DNA of 64,000 nt from Hibiscus mutabilis. Taxonomy: Eukaryota > Streptophyta > Magnoliopsida > Malvales > Malvaceae. A model generated the notes under the pieces. The model was not told the DNA's origin. It worked only from the letters and a program-made list of their open reading frames with translations, and made no database searches. Location: positions 12,700,921 through 12,764,920 of the forward strand of contig CM033745.1 of the NCBI GenBank assembly GCA_019671005.1, given 5' to 3'. This document shows, piece by piece, positions 33,912 to 45,956 of this stretch; the first letter of the stretch is position 1, and every line of letters begins with the position of its first letter. The translations under genes and the position numbers were made by a program.

Positions 33912-34520
33912 TTACATATGCAAGATGTCATGGTACCATGGAAAACCATCTATTTCTTCTTCCACATTATAACAATGGGCTGGGGAGTCTAGCATATGTA
34001 ACCTGATTGGAATCATATCAGAACCTTCATTTGCTTTAAACATGGCTGCTAAAGTAGCTAAAACATCAGCCATTTGGTTGTCTTCTCTGGGGAGATACTT
34101 GAAAGTGATCTCATCAAATTCTTTGGTCAACTCAAGGACCAACTTATGGTATTCCACAAACTTTACATCTTTTGTCTCCCATTCACCATGTATCTGATAA
34201 ATGACCAATGCAGAGTCCCCAAAAACTCTTAAAGTATGGATTTTCCCCTTTATAGCCTCTCTTAGACCCATTATACAAGCCTCGTAGTCTGCCATGTTAT
34301 TAGTGTAGAAGAATCTTAATCGACTGCTAAAAGGGTAACAATCTCCTTCTGGCGAAACCAAAACTGCCCCTATACCTCGTCCTAATACATTTGCTGCACC
34401 ACCGAAGTTCATAACCCAAGATTCTGTTGGAGCCTCATCATCTTTTGTGATACACATCAAATCTTCATCAGGGAAATTAAAATTCAATACTTCATAATCA
34501 TCACAAGCGCGACTTGCCAA
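33912..34520 (-). pseudogene. Second (archaeal-type) RNase H domain, minus-strand Tat-like element
   Basis: This 202-residue frame holds the extra RNase H domain of the Tat lineage: WVMNFGGAANVLGRGIGAVL, YEACIMGLREA, FGDSALVIYQIHGEW and REDNQMADVLATLA. In the first motif the usual catalytic aspartate is replaced (FGGAAN instead of FDGAAN), so the enzyme would be inactive. A short stretch to 33770 links it to integrase. Confidence 0.85.
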
Positions 34521-34922
34521 AAAGTCAGCTATGTCACTCTATTTTATTGCTTTTTGGCTCACATACTAAATATCAAATTCTGATAGTAACATCTGCCAAC
34601 GTGCTAATCTTCCTGATAAGGCTGGAGCTTCCATCATGAATTTTAAAGGATCCAATTTTGAGATTAGCCACGTAGTGTGATATAACATATATTGCCTGAG
34701 CCTTTTAGCCGCCCATACCAAACCACATCATAGCTTTTCATTTTAAGAATATCTGGTTTCACAATCAGTGAACTTCTTACTCAGGTAATATATCACCTTT
34801 TCTTTTCTTCCAGTATCATCATGTTACCCTAATACGCAGCCCATAGAATTTTCTTGCACCGTTAAATAAAGGATTAAGTGTCTCCCTGAAACATGTGGTA
34901 CTAATATTGGAGGGATGGTTAA
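34521..34922 (-). pseudogene. First RNase H domain, minus-strand Tat-like element
   Basis: On the minus strand, fragments of the form VIYYLSKKFT, WAAKRLRQYMLYHTTWLISK and MEAPALSGRLARWQMLLSEFDI can be read, interrupted by several stops. This is the gypsy RNase H region that directly follows reverse transcriptase. Confidence 0.75.
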
Positions 34923-35935
34923 CTACTCTTTGATCTTTTCTAAAGCCATCTGCCATTCTTCATTCCATGTGCCTGGGTTATTCTTTCTGAGTAGTCTGAA
35001 AATTGGATCACACTTATCAGTTAACCGAGAGATAAAACAGGCGATGTAGTTTAACCTCCCCAGGAAACCCTGAACCTCATTCTGTGTTTGAGGTGGTGGA
35101 AGCTTTTGTATGGCCTTAATTTTGTCCGGATCAATCTCAATTCCTCTCATACTCACCACAAAGCCCAATAATTTTCCTGATGTGACCCCAAATATGCATT
35201 TGTTTGGGTTAAGCTTTAGCTGGAACTTCCTCAACCTTTGAAAGAGCTTATTTAAATTCACCGAATGCTCATCTTCAGATCGGGATTTGGAAATCATATC
35301 ATCTACGTAGACTTCTATTTCCTGATACATCATATCATGGAAAAGTGTGACCATAGACCTTGGTAAGTTGCCCCCGCATTCTTTAGACCAAAGGGCGCTT
35401 TATAACAAAAGGTTCCCCAAAGTGTTATGAAGGTGATTTTTTCCATATCTTTTGGGCATATTTTAATCTGGTTATGCCCGGAAAACCCATCCATGAAAGG
35501 GAAAAGGGCATGTCCAACTGTGTTATCCACTAAAGTGTCTATGTATGGTAACGGGAAATTGTCTTTGGGTCTTGCTCTATTGAGATCCCTATAGTCAACG
35601 CACATGCGTACTTTTCCATCCTTCTTGGGAACTGGGACAATGTTGGCCACCCATTCTGGATACTTAGCTACCTTTAAAATTTCTGCATCAAACTGCTTCT
35701 TCACCTCATCTCTGATTTTCAAGAGCATTTATGCTTTCATCCTCCTAAGCTTTTGCTTCATAGGTTTGCATCCCAATTTTATAGGAAGCCGATGTACAAC
35801 GATGTCAGTGTCGAGACCCGACATGTCTTGATATGACCAAGCGAAGATATCCTTGAATTCTTTTAGGAGCTCAATTAGGCTTTGTTGAGTATGGGCTTTA
35901 ATGGCGGTGCCAATCTTCACCTCTCGTTTCTCTTT
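34923..35935 (-). pseudogene. Reverse transcriptase, minus-strand Tat-like element
   Basis: Minus strand. EFKDIFAWSYQDMSGLDTDI (N-terminus, 35729-35920) is followed by VRMCVDYRDLNRARPKDNFP, PFGLKNAGATYQ and the catalytic EIEVYVDDMISKS (YVDD), then GFVVSMRGIEIDPDKIKAI and FLGRLNYIACFISRL. The order is complete. A stop near 35728 and a frame change near 35340 break it. Confidence 0.88.
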
Positions 35936-36794
35936 TTAAGTACCGAGATTCAGTATTTCTAACTCTTCCTTGTATGGGAGAATCTGTTTTCTTCTCATTC
36001 TACCATCTTGAGCAATTCTCTGGGTAAGTCATATTCTTCTTCATTATCAATACCATCAACTTCTTCTAAGCATAAGGGTAATTCAAAGTCAACTTTAGCG
36101 TCGGACTGAGAGTCATTTAATTCATTGATATCTGAAGACCTGCAAAGAAAAAAGACATAGATATATTCAGAGAAAAATGGATGAATGGAAAAAAATGTTT
36201 TAGTTTTATCTTTAAGTTTTATTTATGGGAAGAGTTTGCCACACAAGATTTATTGGAAGAAAGAGAATCTATCTTTATTGAAATTCAAATTATAAAGTTT
36301 GACATAAACCCTTTACATAAGATCCCTAATTGCCTTCGGGTCTAAAGGCAAAATGGTGGGTTTTAAGAATTACTTTGAAGCCGTCTTAAAGACTACATGA
36401 ATTTCTTCAGCAGTCCAGTTGTCAAGTTCACAGCAAGGGCTAATCTTGGTCAGGTATTTGTTCTCTACTTCCTCGTCTGTTACAGCGTTGATGCTCAACT
36501 TTCCAAACGCTTCACACAAATCATTCTTTCCTTTCTCTTCTTCATTAACTGGGGCACTTGGATCCACCAGGCCCTGAATCTAAAGTTATTGCTCAAGGGT
36601 GGAAATGTCATCGGCCCACTCAATTTTCTTTCCTTTCAGCCTCGCCTATCTTCTTTCTCGTCGTTTCCTTTTTCTGCCCTTCTTTGCCAATTGTTGGGCT
36701 TGAAACCTAAGCTAAACTGACCATTCTTTGCTGGGATTACCACGGGATACAACCTCTCTTGGTGTCTCTTCCCAAATCCTTTTCCATCTTCAGC
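35936..36794 (-). other. Pol linker of the minus-strand Tat-like element
   Basis: One short open piece (36370-36567, minus; contains WTAEEIHVVFKTASK) lies between protease and reverse transcriptase, without a recognised domain. The remainder is interrupted by stops. Confidence 0.5.
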
Positions 36795-37844
36795 TCATTT
36801 TCCTAGAGTTTGTTTAACTTGCATCTTTGCGCAGCTGGATAATTCTGGTTCAGGCACCTTACTCCCTTCAGTGACAAAGGTCGCATTGACTAGCTCTAAT
36901 ATCCTAAAGTGACACTCGAGCGCACCTTCATCAATCTCGATAAAGAGTGCATCAGTAGTTATTGATGCAATGATTTCTTCCTCTATACCTACAGTTATCA
37001 ATTGGCTGTCCATCACAAATTTCAACTTCTGATGTAAGGTAGAAGGGATTGTTCCTGCTATATGAATCCATGGGCGCCCGAGCAAGCAGCTATAACCAGG
37101 CCTAATGTCCATGGCCACAAACTCAACATCAAAGGTTGATGGTCTGGTTTGTAAAGGCACTTCAATTTTACCCAACACATCTTTCTGACTTTCGTCGAAC
37201 GCTCTTATTGTATTTTGATAGGTTCTTATATGAAAGTTGTATATAGGTAGCTTTTTTAGCGTTGCTAATGGCAGAACATTCAGGGCCGCCCCGTTATCAA
37301 TAAGAACGCCCAGTAGCATATACCATTTGCATCTTGTGGTGATGTGTAAAGCTTTGCACAACCTCCTTCCTTCTCCAGGTATTTCTTTGTCATTGAATGA
37401 AATAAAGTTGTCGATAGCAATGTTACCGACTAACATATCCATCTTGTCGGTTGTGATCTTCTTTGATATGAACGTTCGGTTCAAAATCTTTAGCAAGGCC
37501 TCACGATGATCCCCAGAGCTCAATAGTAACGATAGCATTGAAATTCGAGCTGGAAGCTTGTGGAGTTGCTCCACTACGTTATATTTGCTGTGTTTTAGAA
37601 TCTTTAAGAATTCTTGAGCCTCTAACTCCTTCATTGGCTCGTGGTATACTGTTGGTTTTTCTTTAAAGAAATCTTTATCATCTTCTTTTTTTGACTCTTC
37701 AGCAGCAACTTTTCTCTGCGCGGCGTCTATTTCCTCAGCTATCGGTTGGGAATAAAGCCTTCCACTCATTGTGAAATGACTCACTTCATTGACTAGCTCA
37801 TCCTTTACTTTTTCTTCGACAAGCAATCCTTTTGGGGCTGCCAC
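36795..37844 (-). pseudogene. Aspartic protease region, minus-strand Tat-like element
   Basis: The longest intact frame of this copy (349 residues). The active-site motif LIDNGAALNVLP lies at residues 181-192 (D183-N-G), followed by VEFVAMDIRPGYSCLLGRPW and HQKLKFV. The first 180 residues are a linker with QEFLKILKHSKYNVVEQLHK and FISFNDKEIPGEGRRLCKAL, typical of Tat-type polyproteins. As a part of a broken polyprotein it is unlikely to be made alone. Confidence 0.85.
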
Positions 37845-38990
37845 TATGCAAGCGTATTTCTAAAGGACCTTCTTGCTATCCTTGTATGAAAATAGGGTTG
37901 GTGCCCTAATTACAAGTCACGGGATTACTCCTCTTATGGGCCCACTAACTCTTGCTTTAGCCTTGATAACTAAAGGCTTCGTTCTAGAATAATCTCTTCT
38001 AGAGGATGGCTCATCCGATGTGCAAATGTCCAATATGCACTCTTTGTTTTTTTTTCTCAAGAAACTCTAGTTCTTTTTCATCCATCTTGTCTTGGATCAA
38101 CTTCATTCTCTAGTAATGGTGGCTGAACTTGAGCAGCTACATCCCCTCATCTCTGCGCATATTAGCGGGAACTCTCATGATGTTTTTGTTCCATCCCTTG
38201 TAGGACCAGTCGGTTGGAACCATGTCTGAGACATGCTTGTATTGCTCACTAAAAGCTCTGGATAGATCATTCCATGATCTGATGTTAACCCGGCTTAGCT
38301 GCGTGTTCCAACGTGCAGCTGACCCTACTAGACTGTCTTGGAAGCAATGAATGAGCAACTTCTCATTATCAAGATACATCAACATCTTTCTGCAATACAT
38401 GGTTATGTGCTGACGGGCATGTAGTTCCATTGTACTTCTCAAAATCTGGAATTTTGAATTTCGGATGTACTACCAAGTCTGTCACCAGGCTTAAGTCTTT
38501 GGCATCCACACCGCCATGAATATTCCCTTCTTGGAAAGAATTAATCATTCCTTCTAACTTCTCATAACGGTCTTCCTATTTCTTCTCAGTTTTAGCCTTT
38601 TCGGCAATCTCATCCAGGTCAGGTACTTCATAGTTGTGAGCTTCTTCTGTATTAGCCTTAAACTCATTTTGGACGGAGGACTCAGCAAAATGGGGAGTCA
38701 GGTTAGCCTTTGGTGTTGAAGCTTCCTTTTTGTATTCCAGGATGGGTGAAAGTCATTCCCTGGAATCGGGGCAGCGCATTGGTTTCCTCTCCAACTTCTG
38801 CTGCATCTGGGTCCTTGAATCCCAGCATTGCCGCAATTGAGCAAATAGTCTTCTGGTGAACTAATTCCATTTGCTGCTTCAGGTCTGTTTCTAGCATGTC
38901 TGGCCTGTCCTGGGTACTTTTGTGACTACTTTCCAAGACTACCACTCTATCTTCCATCTCTCTGGCTTGAGATCAGGTACCGTACTTGTG
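37845..38990 (-). pseudogene. Gag, minus-strand Tat-like element
   Basis: The N-terminal piece (38703-38957, starts MEDRVVVLESSHKSTQD, coiled-coil-like) and the core piece (38137-38442, with QDSLVGSAARWNTQLSRVNI and SWNDLSRAFSEQYKHVSDMV) mark a retrotransposon gag domain. The rest is broken by stops. No zinc knuckle was seen. Confidence 0.8.
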
Positions 38991-39599
38991 AGTTATTTTT
39001 TCTATTTTGAATTTCTGTCATGTTTTTTATTTAAGTTAGATTCTTATTATATCATGGATGCATACGCAGATGTAAACACACAAATGCAAAGTAAAGCAAC
39101 AAAACAAAAATGATGCAATGCAAATGTATGAATGCAAGCGAAGAGCCATCAATTCTTTGAAATATCTTCTCAAGAAACAACTCTTTATTGAATATGAAAA
39201 ATGTCCTTCTTACATCAAATTTTATTACAATACTTTTCTGCACGAACTCCTAATTCCTTGATTTCTTCAATAAGCCACATAAGTCTTGGTCCAACCTCCC
39301 CTGCTGGTTTGATGTACTGACGAAAAGGCTGCAGCTTCCGTGGCTAACATCGTCACATGTTGAGCCACATCCTAAACTTGAGTCATGACGGTCCTGTCAA
39401 ACTCATCCCGTTCTTGGAATCTTCTGGCATTATCTCTAAGACGGGTGAACCAGTAATTATTTCCTCCATTTGCTATATCTTCAAGGACCAAGATCTTAGT
39501 TTTGTACTCCTGAATGATATTATCCATTTCTTCCACTTGCTCTCTCAGGGAGTCATTCTTATTTAGGCTGGCCTGGAGTTCTATGTAAGTGTGACAATT
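38991..39599 (-). other. Spacer between leader ORF and gag of the minus-strand Tat-like element
   Basis: Only short chance frames on both strands. It may be untranslated or decayed leader sequence. Confidence 0.4.
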
Positions 39600-41457
39600 C
39601 TAAAATTCATGCAATAAATGGTTCAAATCCTCTACCTTGGCTTGCAACTTAGCAACACAAGCCTGACTTTGCTTTAGCTTCTCACTAGTCTTGTCATATG
39701 TTGTCTGTAACTCAAATAAACAAACCTTGTTTTCGTGGGTCTTCCTTTTCCATGCAGCCAAACTTTCTTTATCTTTTTCAAGAACCCGTTTGCTATTTCC
39801 ATTTTCAATTGCCGGCTTACCCTTTTTTTTCTTCAGCAAGGGCTCGTCTGTACTTCTCAATTTCTGTTTTCCACGTTCTTTCTTCTTTCCCACAGCATGC
39901 TCGATTTCCTGTTTCCATTATTTCAGAGTTTTTCTTAGAGCAGCATTTTGAATAGTGGTATGAAACTTGAGGAAATCAACCCTTTGGATTTTAAACTTCC
40001 TTTCTAAGTCTTCATACAGTTTTATCACTCGCTTCATCTCCCCTTTATATTTTTCTATGTCAAGGCTTGAGTCAAACCTGTCCTGTTGGTTATGCTTTTG
40101 TAGGGCTTCTATTTCGAACTTGGCCCTTCTCAATTATTCACTTAGGATGTCAACTTCTATTGGAAATACCTTCAAGTGTTCCTCTAAAGACTTGGCCTGT
40201 CCGGGTGTAGGTGCCATGACTCTGTCATTCAATCTTATATGCCTCCAAATATCATAATCAGAGGTGTACATACAATGTTTATCAGACTCCAACTCCATAT
40301 GATAACAGTGGTTCCATGCATCACTGATTGTCTGAACCTTCTGTCTGAACTCTCCTTGGAACTCGAATTTTGATGAGCCAAGACCAATAGTGAATGGGAT
40401 GAATTGCCGAGACCCAAACTGATGAGATACCAGCAAAGGATCACATCTAATTCCTCCCCAAAGATCTAGCAACATCAGGAAGTTGAAATCCCCACACTTG
40501 TACAAAAGCTTAGTATGACCCATCCAAGGAACCCTCTATCTAATGTCTTCATCGCGACGATCTTTGAAAATTTCAACCCACTTGCTTTTCTTAGCAACTG
40601 GCCATTCTTTTGCTAGGAACTCGCGGAGAGGAAAGAAATTTGGAGAATATACATTTGATAAGGCCAATGTTGGGCATTTCCAAAAGTGACTAATAGCCCA
40701 GACTTGTAGAAGCAGATCATATCCTCTAAAACAGACACATTCAACTTTTCGACAAGCATTAAGGGAAATGAAGGTTTCAGCATGTACAGCTGGAACTGGG
40801 TTGACTCCTCTCTTTAGCTGTTCAAGGAAATCAAGTAATGCCACATCAATGTTCCCTAAAATCTTTGAAAAAATGACTAAACCGTAAATTGCAATGGCTA
40901 GGAGATCAACTCTCTTCTCTCTGTAGGGGTGAATTGAAATTATATTTCTGATGCTTGACTAAGGAAAATTAAAGTTGCCTCCTCTCTTCCGTATCAACTC
41001 CTTGACCCAACCATCACTCATACCGGCGAAAGCTTGGAGCCTTGAGTGTGGGTTCTTGTTTTTAGGAGGTTTGGCATAGACCCAATTCTTCTTCACCTTG
41101 CGTAAGTTGAAGAGAGCCAAATATTCTTCAAATGTAGGCATCACTCTCCATTGAATGTGAAACAAAGATACCCAGGATTCCAGAACTGAACTAGAGCTTT
41201 GAGAAACAACTCATCTACCTTCACATAAAGGAGATATACTATATCACCGTAGACTTCATGGAACAATTGCTTAGTCTCGTAATCATAATGCTCCCAAATT
41301 TCCCCAGCTCTTGCATGTTATTCTGTTTGATACTAATGTGGGCATATTCTGAAGTCTCTGTCTCATGATTGGCTGCTAAACTATCCCCAAATGTCCGTTG
41401 GTTAACCTCAGACCAATGTCGCTCATCTTCACTTTTCAAGATCCTTCCATCCATGAC
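39600..41457 (-). pseudogene. Leader ORF of the minus-strand Tat-like element (DUF7745-like plus coiled coil)
   Basis: Six minus-strand pieces in order (41239-41454, 40959-41165, 40536-40844, 40134-40523, 39918-40133, 39600-39893) form one diverged protein that precedes gag. Words such as MPTFEEYLALFNL, VNPVPAVHAETFISLNACRK, LLYKCGDFNFLMLLDLWGGI and YDIWRHIRLNDRV fit the plant DUF7745-type proteins common next to Tat/Ogre gags. The last two pieces (KYKGEMKRVIKLYEDLERKF; LQTTYDKTSEKLKQSQACVA) are coiled-coil-like. The function is unknown. The same protein lies at 43100-44347 and beyond. Confidence 0.75.
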
Positions 41458-41953
41458 TAGAGCTTTTCAAAGTTGAGCAAATATTTTTGAAAATCAACCC
41501 CTTCTGATATGGAATGATGTTGCATAAATGAATATGCGAAACAACAAAACAAAAAGGAAAATGATTAGAATTAAGAAAACACAAGAGACCAAAATAATTT
41601 CACGAACAATTCTGGGCAGTACATTCCAACACTCCAGGACATGTCCCCTCAGATTATTCGCAACAATTTTGATCAAACTCAAAACCCTAGGTTTTCCGCA
41701 TTGCTCTATTGGGGTAAGCTCTAAATTCTCAAACGGTCTGGTTCTAGAAGGGTACCCGAGTTGTCTTTGTTGTCCCCTACTAAGGGTAGCAAGGCCTTTG
41801 TTTCTCACCCATTATAGGCTTCAAACGAACCAAGTTCAACTCAGGAGGACTCACTTTCTATGTCTTCTCGAATGATCAATATCCTTACGAAGACATGAGG
41901 CATATGAGTCCCGATTCCAGTGACCCTCAAATTGTATTTTTTCGGCAGAGCTA
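41458..41953 (-). other. 5' leader of the minus-strand Tat-like element
   Basis: It lies between the 5' LTR and the leader ORF. A 104-residue minus-strand frame (41494-41808) has a hydrophobic end but no family. The primer-binding site should begin just left of 41954 (minus strand: tagctctgccgaaaaaa). I could not match it to a tRNA from memory. Confidence 0.4.
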
Positions 41954-43100
41954 TGTCAGAATCAAATCACAGCGGCGTTTTCAATAAAATAGAGGTAAAA
42001 ACAATTCCTTTTCTTTATTTAAAAATGAAATTGAACATAGGAAGAAAGAATTACCAGAAAAATCTGCTTTATTTTGCTGGAAATGCTTGAATACACTTGC
42101 TGAATTGTTACAACTTCTGGAATCTGAATGCTTATTGTGTGTGTATATGATTTTTTGTTTTTTGTATGAATCTTGTCATTGTTACAAAGAATTACAGTGC
42201 TACTTATAGTACAATAATTGCTTAAATCCTAAGCTCAAATCCTCGATTTCTTCCGCTCTGATTGTTTAATTTTTGCCATTGCACCGATTTGGGGATTCTT
42301 ATCTTCTACTTTAGTTGACTTTGCCTCTGATTTGGCTCTAAATTTCATCTGGTTGCTTCAATTTTTTGTTAGAGCTTTAAATTAGGGATTTCTGCTTTGC
42401 TGATCATGCTTTATGGATTTGACTCTTTTTCTTTCCCTTTTTGCAGGTTGATGATCGGAAATGACCAAAAATTCGCCGGTGGGAGCAAATCGGTGCGAAA
42501 GTGGCACCGAAGAAGACGAACCACTTGATGGAAGCTGTAAAGTCGAGCGCTTGGTCACTATGCACGCGGGTAATCCGCGTGCCTTGCTTCTGATCAATCT
42601 GGACCATTCGATTGTCTCTCAATGTAATGGACGAGAAGTGTGGCTCTTGGTATTCCGTGTGTAGGCCGCGTGCAATCCCGTGCCGTTGGATCTAATCTCC
42701 ATTGAGCCAACGGTTCTTCATTATCTGCTCATGTAATAAAAGGGTCAAGGCCTTTAGGATTTAACAATTATCAGGCCGAGCAGGCCTTTGTGTAATGGAC
42801 TCTTTTTAAAAAAAATGGACTATATGTGTTTTTTTGTAATGGACTCTATGGACTAGACTGTTTTTGTACAATGAATTTGAATAAAATAAACTCTATTTGT
42901 TTTCTAAAATAGTCTATTTATTTTAGTTTGATACACTGAACTCTAACCAACTAACAGTATACGAAACAAAAGGCAAACTATCTAGCTATAATCCTATACC
43001 ATGCTACACATATGAATCATGCTATTAAGACAAAGGCCATACTAATATATTAATACAAAAAAAACAAGAATAAAAACTTAGTGAAAAATCAGTGACAACA
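41954..43100 (-). repeat. 5' LTR of the minus-strand Tat-like element
   Basis: It matches 20823-21995. The right edge cagtgacaaca is identical to that of its partner. It directly abuts plus-strand leader-ORF sequence of another element at 43101. Confidence 0.85.
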
Positions 43101-44347
43101 TGTTAGAAGGAGAACAACTCCATAATGGAGACAATATTTTTGCTGGGTTTGGGTCTGCGATGTCAACTGAGACTTTCATGAATATGGAATATAATGGTGT
43201 GTCCGGGTTAAGTTCGGCTTGGAGTAGTTGGGATTTTGAGACAAGAGACACTTTTAGAGGTGAGTATGGCGACATTGCATACTTGTTAGATGTTCACATC
43301 GATCAATCATTCCTTCAAGCCTTGGTGAGGTTTTGGAATTCAACCTATAGTTGTTTCACAGTTGGCAATATCGATTTGACCTTGACAATTGAAGAGTATC
43401 GAGCCCTCATAAACTGCAAAAGGATCAACGAGAACCGTGTCTACTCTAAACCGAGCAAGAACAAGTCATTCTGATCTAAGCTTGGTAGGTTCTCTGATAC
43501 TTTGTTGTCTTGGGTCGACAATCATGTTACATCTTGGAACAAGAGAGAGTATCTCAGGTGGGAAGGAATTCTTGTCCTAGCATCATTAACTCTCGTGGGT
43601 CGAGTTCAGCACACTTTTGATCTATGCGTTGTGCTATTTTCGAAGTCCTTGGGACTTATCAACCCGTTAGTGTTGGATTTGTTCGACCCCCTAGATGGAG
43701 GGACCAATCTGGTACCTGTGATTTTGGCAGAATTTTTTTGGTCTTTGAGATTTTACAGAGGGCACGAAGGGGGTCGTTTTCAAGGATGCCCCTATCTTTT
43801 GACCGTTTGGCTTTATAGTCACTTTTGGTCGGATGTCCATTTCTCAAGACCTATTTTTGATGGCAAGTTCTCACCGTTAGATGAGTTCATACGAAAAAGG
43901 GATTGACCGATCGGGAAATTTGAATAGGTTTGGATAGACGTTTTCCAGCATTTAAAGGACAATGACATAGTTTGGAGAGCTCCATGGCTATCGGAAAGGA
44001 ATATCCTTTATAAATGTGGGGAGTACTCTTGGGTACCATTACTCGATCTTTGAGGGCATACAACTTACGCACCCCTTTTAGTTTCGAGGCAATATGGTTC
44101 TAAGCAGTTTGTGCCGGCCACAAGTGAATTGAACAAGTTCAACTTGGACTACAAGACTGAAAAATGATACATGATGAAGGTGTACAATGCTTCTTCAGCT
44201 TGGAACAACGCGAGATGGGTTAGAATCGTGAGTGCTTCTTACGAGGTCACCCCTGAGTATAAAGTATGGTGGTTCAACTGCATCAACGACAATATTCGCA
44301 AGTCAGATTCGGATAATAGGAAGTCTATTGAAGAAAGGTTGGCTACG
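43100..44347 (+). pseudogene. Leader ORF, first part, plus-strand Tat-like element (DUF7745-like)
   Basis: One reading frame runs through 43100-44347 with stops at 43472, 43904 and a few later positions, and no frame change between the open pieces 43100, 43502 and 44171. Words such as GDIAYLLDVHIDQSFLQALV, YSCFTVGNIDLTLTIEEYRA, WRAPWLSERNILYKCGEYSW and KVWWFNCINDNIRKSDSDNR match the leader ORF at 39600-41457. The frame passes directly into 56252 when the Athila-like insertion is removed. The ATG at 43100 uses the last base of the neighbouring LTR and may not be the natural start. Confidence 0.8.
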
Positions 44348-45895
44348 TGTTAAGTGTCTAAAAGTACTATTTTATTCACCCTTTTTATTCATATTATTGC
44401 TAGACTTAGGCTCATATTAGTTGCATTATTAGCCATTCATGCATGTTTGCATTGTTTCCTTGGTGGACAAGCTTGATTTCATATTTTGCTTAATTTTGTG
44501 GAAAAAGATACTGCTTTGGTGTGTTTTGTGTGTGTGTGTAGAATCACTTGCCAAAGCAAGGCTAGAACCAGTTGCCAGGGCAATGCATGAAGGAGATGCC
44601 GAGCTAGTTGCCAGGGCAATTTTCGATAAGGGATAAGATGATATGGTAGTCGAAATTGATGACTAGATAAGCCCAAGATGACGTGGAGCAAAGTTAAATC
44701 CCAAAGGAGTTTGATTTTCATGAAGAGGTTAAAGAGAAATTAAATCCCAAGAAGATAGGAGAAGTTCTAGAAGGAATTTAAATATAATAAAAAATTGTAT
44801 TCTTTAAAGATATTTAATTCCAACTTAACTTCCTCCTCAAAAAAAGACTTTGATCTAGCCCTATAAATTAAGGACCAAGCCGTCAACTCCATAGAGGGAG
44901 AGGAGAGAAATTTCGACAAAGAGAGGGAGAGGAGAGAAATTTCGACAAGGAGAAGGAGATAAGTGATTTCGACAAGAGCAAAGGGGGAGATTTCGACAAA
45001 GAGGCTTCAACCATTCTTCATATTTTTCTTCTTTGTTCGATTAGGTTTATGTTAGGAATTATTTGTCTTGTGTTTCTTTGGAACCTAGCCATGAACTAAA
45101 TCTATTTGGCTAAGGTTATTGTGTTTTGTGGTTGTGAGAAACAATTGGATTTTGTTTAGGTAATAAGAGTTTGCACTTTCAATTCAAGGTTTACTCATTC
45201 TTGGTTTTACTTCTTGTTTGCGAGTGAATTGGGAGAGGATCTCGTAACTTCATCTATTTATCTAATATCGGGAGAGTTAGATTCAAGAAACGAATGAGTA
45301 TGGTCTTTATTCAATCTATTGATGGTGAAGATTAATCCGACTTCGGAATAAGTTAAGGATTTCAACGGCTAAGAGGAGCACAAGATTGGTTGTTGTTCAC
45401 CCTTGATTCACGCAGGGATGTATTGTCAAGGCATGCACAATTAGCTAGAGTTTCGACTTAGGGATAAGAAGAAACCATTGAAGAACGCTCCACCGAACCA
45501 TAAAGTTGCTGCCCAGCCACCCAAGTAGTTGCCCAGGCAACCGTCGATTAGTTGCTAAGGCAACCCCGCTGTGCAAGTTGCCACGGCAACTGAGTTGCCC
45601 TTGCACTCTTTTACCAAGACGATCCAATTGGCTATCACACCTCAACTCACGATAACCTGGCCTATTCTCTCTCATTTGATTACATCTTTTTTTTACTTAT
45701 TTGCTTTCTAGTTTAGTTGTTAGTTAAACTCCTACAATCTTCTACTTGTGTTTTTCTTTTACCTTTTACAGTGCAAGAGATTAGACTCTTGAAGTGGCAC
45801 CAATCCATGTGGAGACGATATCTTTTATACTATAACTTGCGACGTGTACACTTGCACAATTTCAGAGCACTTATTACGCGCAACAAGTTGTTAGC
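44348..45895 (+). repeat. 5' LTR of the outer Athila-like element
   Basis: It begins tgttaagtgtctaaaagtac and ends ttattacgcgcaaca. It is related to, but clearly distinct from, the LTRs of the inner element. It contains gttgccagggca, gttgcccaggcaacc and gttgccacggcaac. Confidence 0.93.
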
Positions 45896-45956
45896 ACTTT
45901 TTATTTTTCTTGTTTAAGATTCAAAGGGTTAACAAACTTTGGTTTTGCATTGGTAT

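Larger units (their letters stand above)
20823..43100 (-). mobile_element. Tat-like Ty3/gypsy LTR retrotransposon, minus strand, interrupted
   Basis: Two direct repeats of about 1.15 kb (20823-21995 and 41954-43100) bound a minus-strand internal region. From right to left it reads leader ORF, gag, protease, reverse transcriptase, RNase H, a second RNase H and integrase, then a repeat-bearing 3' region. A second RNase H before integrase is the hallmark of the Tat lineage. The element is interrupted at 24875-33192 by an Athila-like insertion. All frames are broken. Its two outer flanks (gggtt at the left, tgtta at the right) do not match, so no TSD is visible. Confidence 0.85.
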
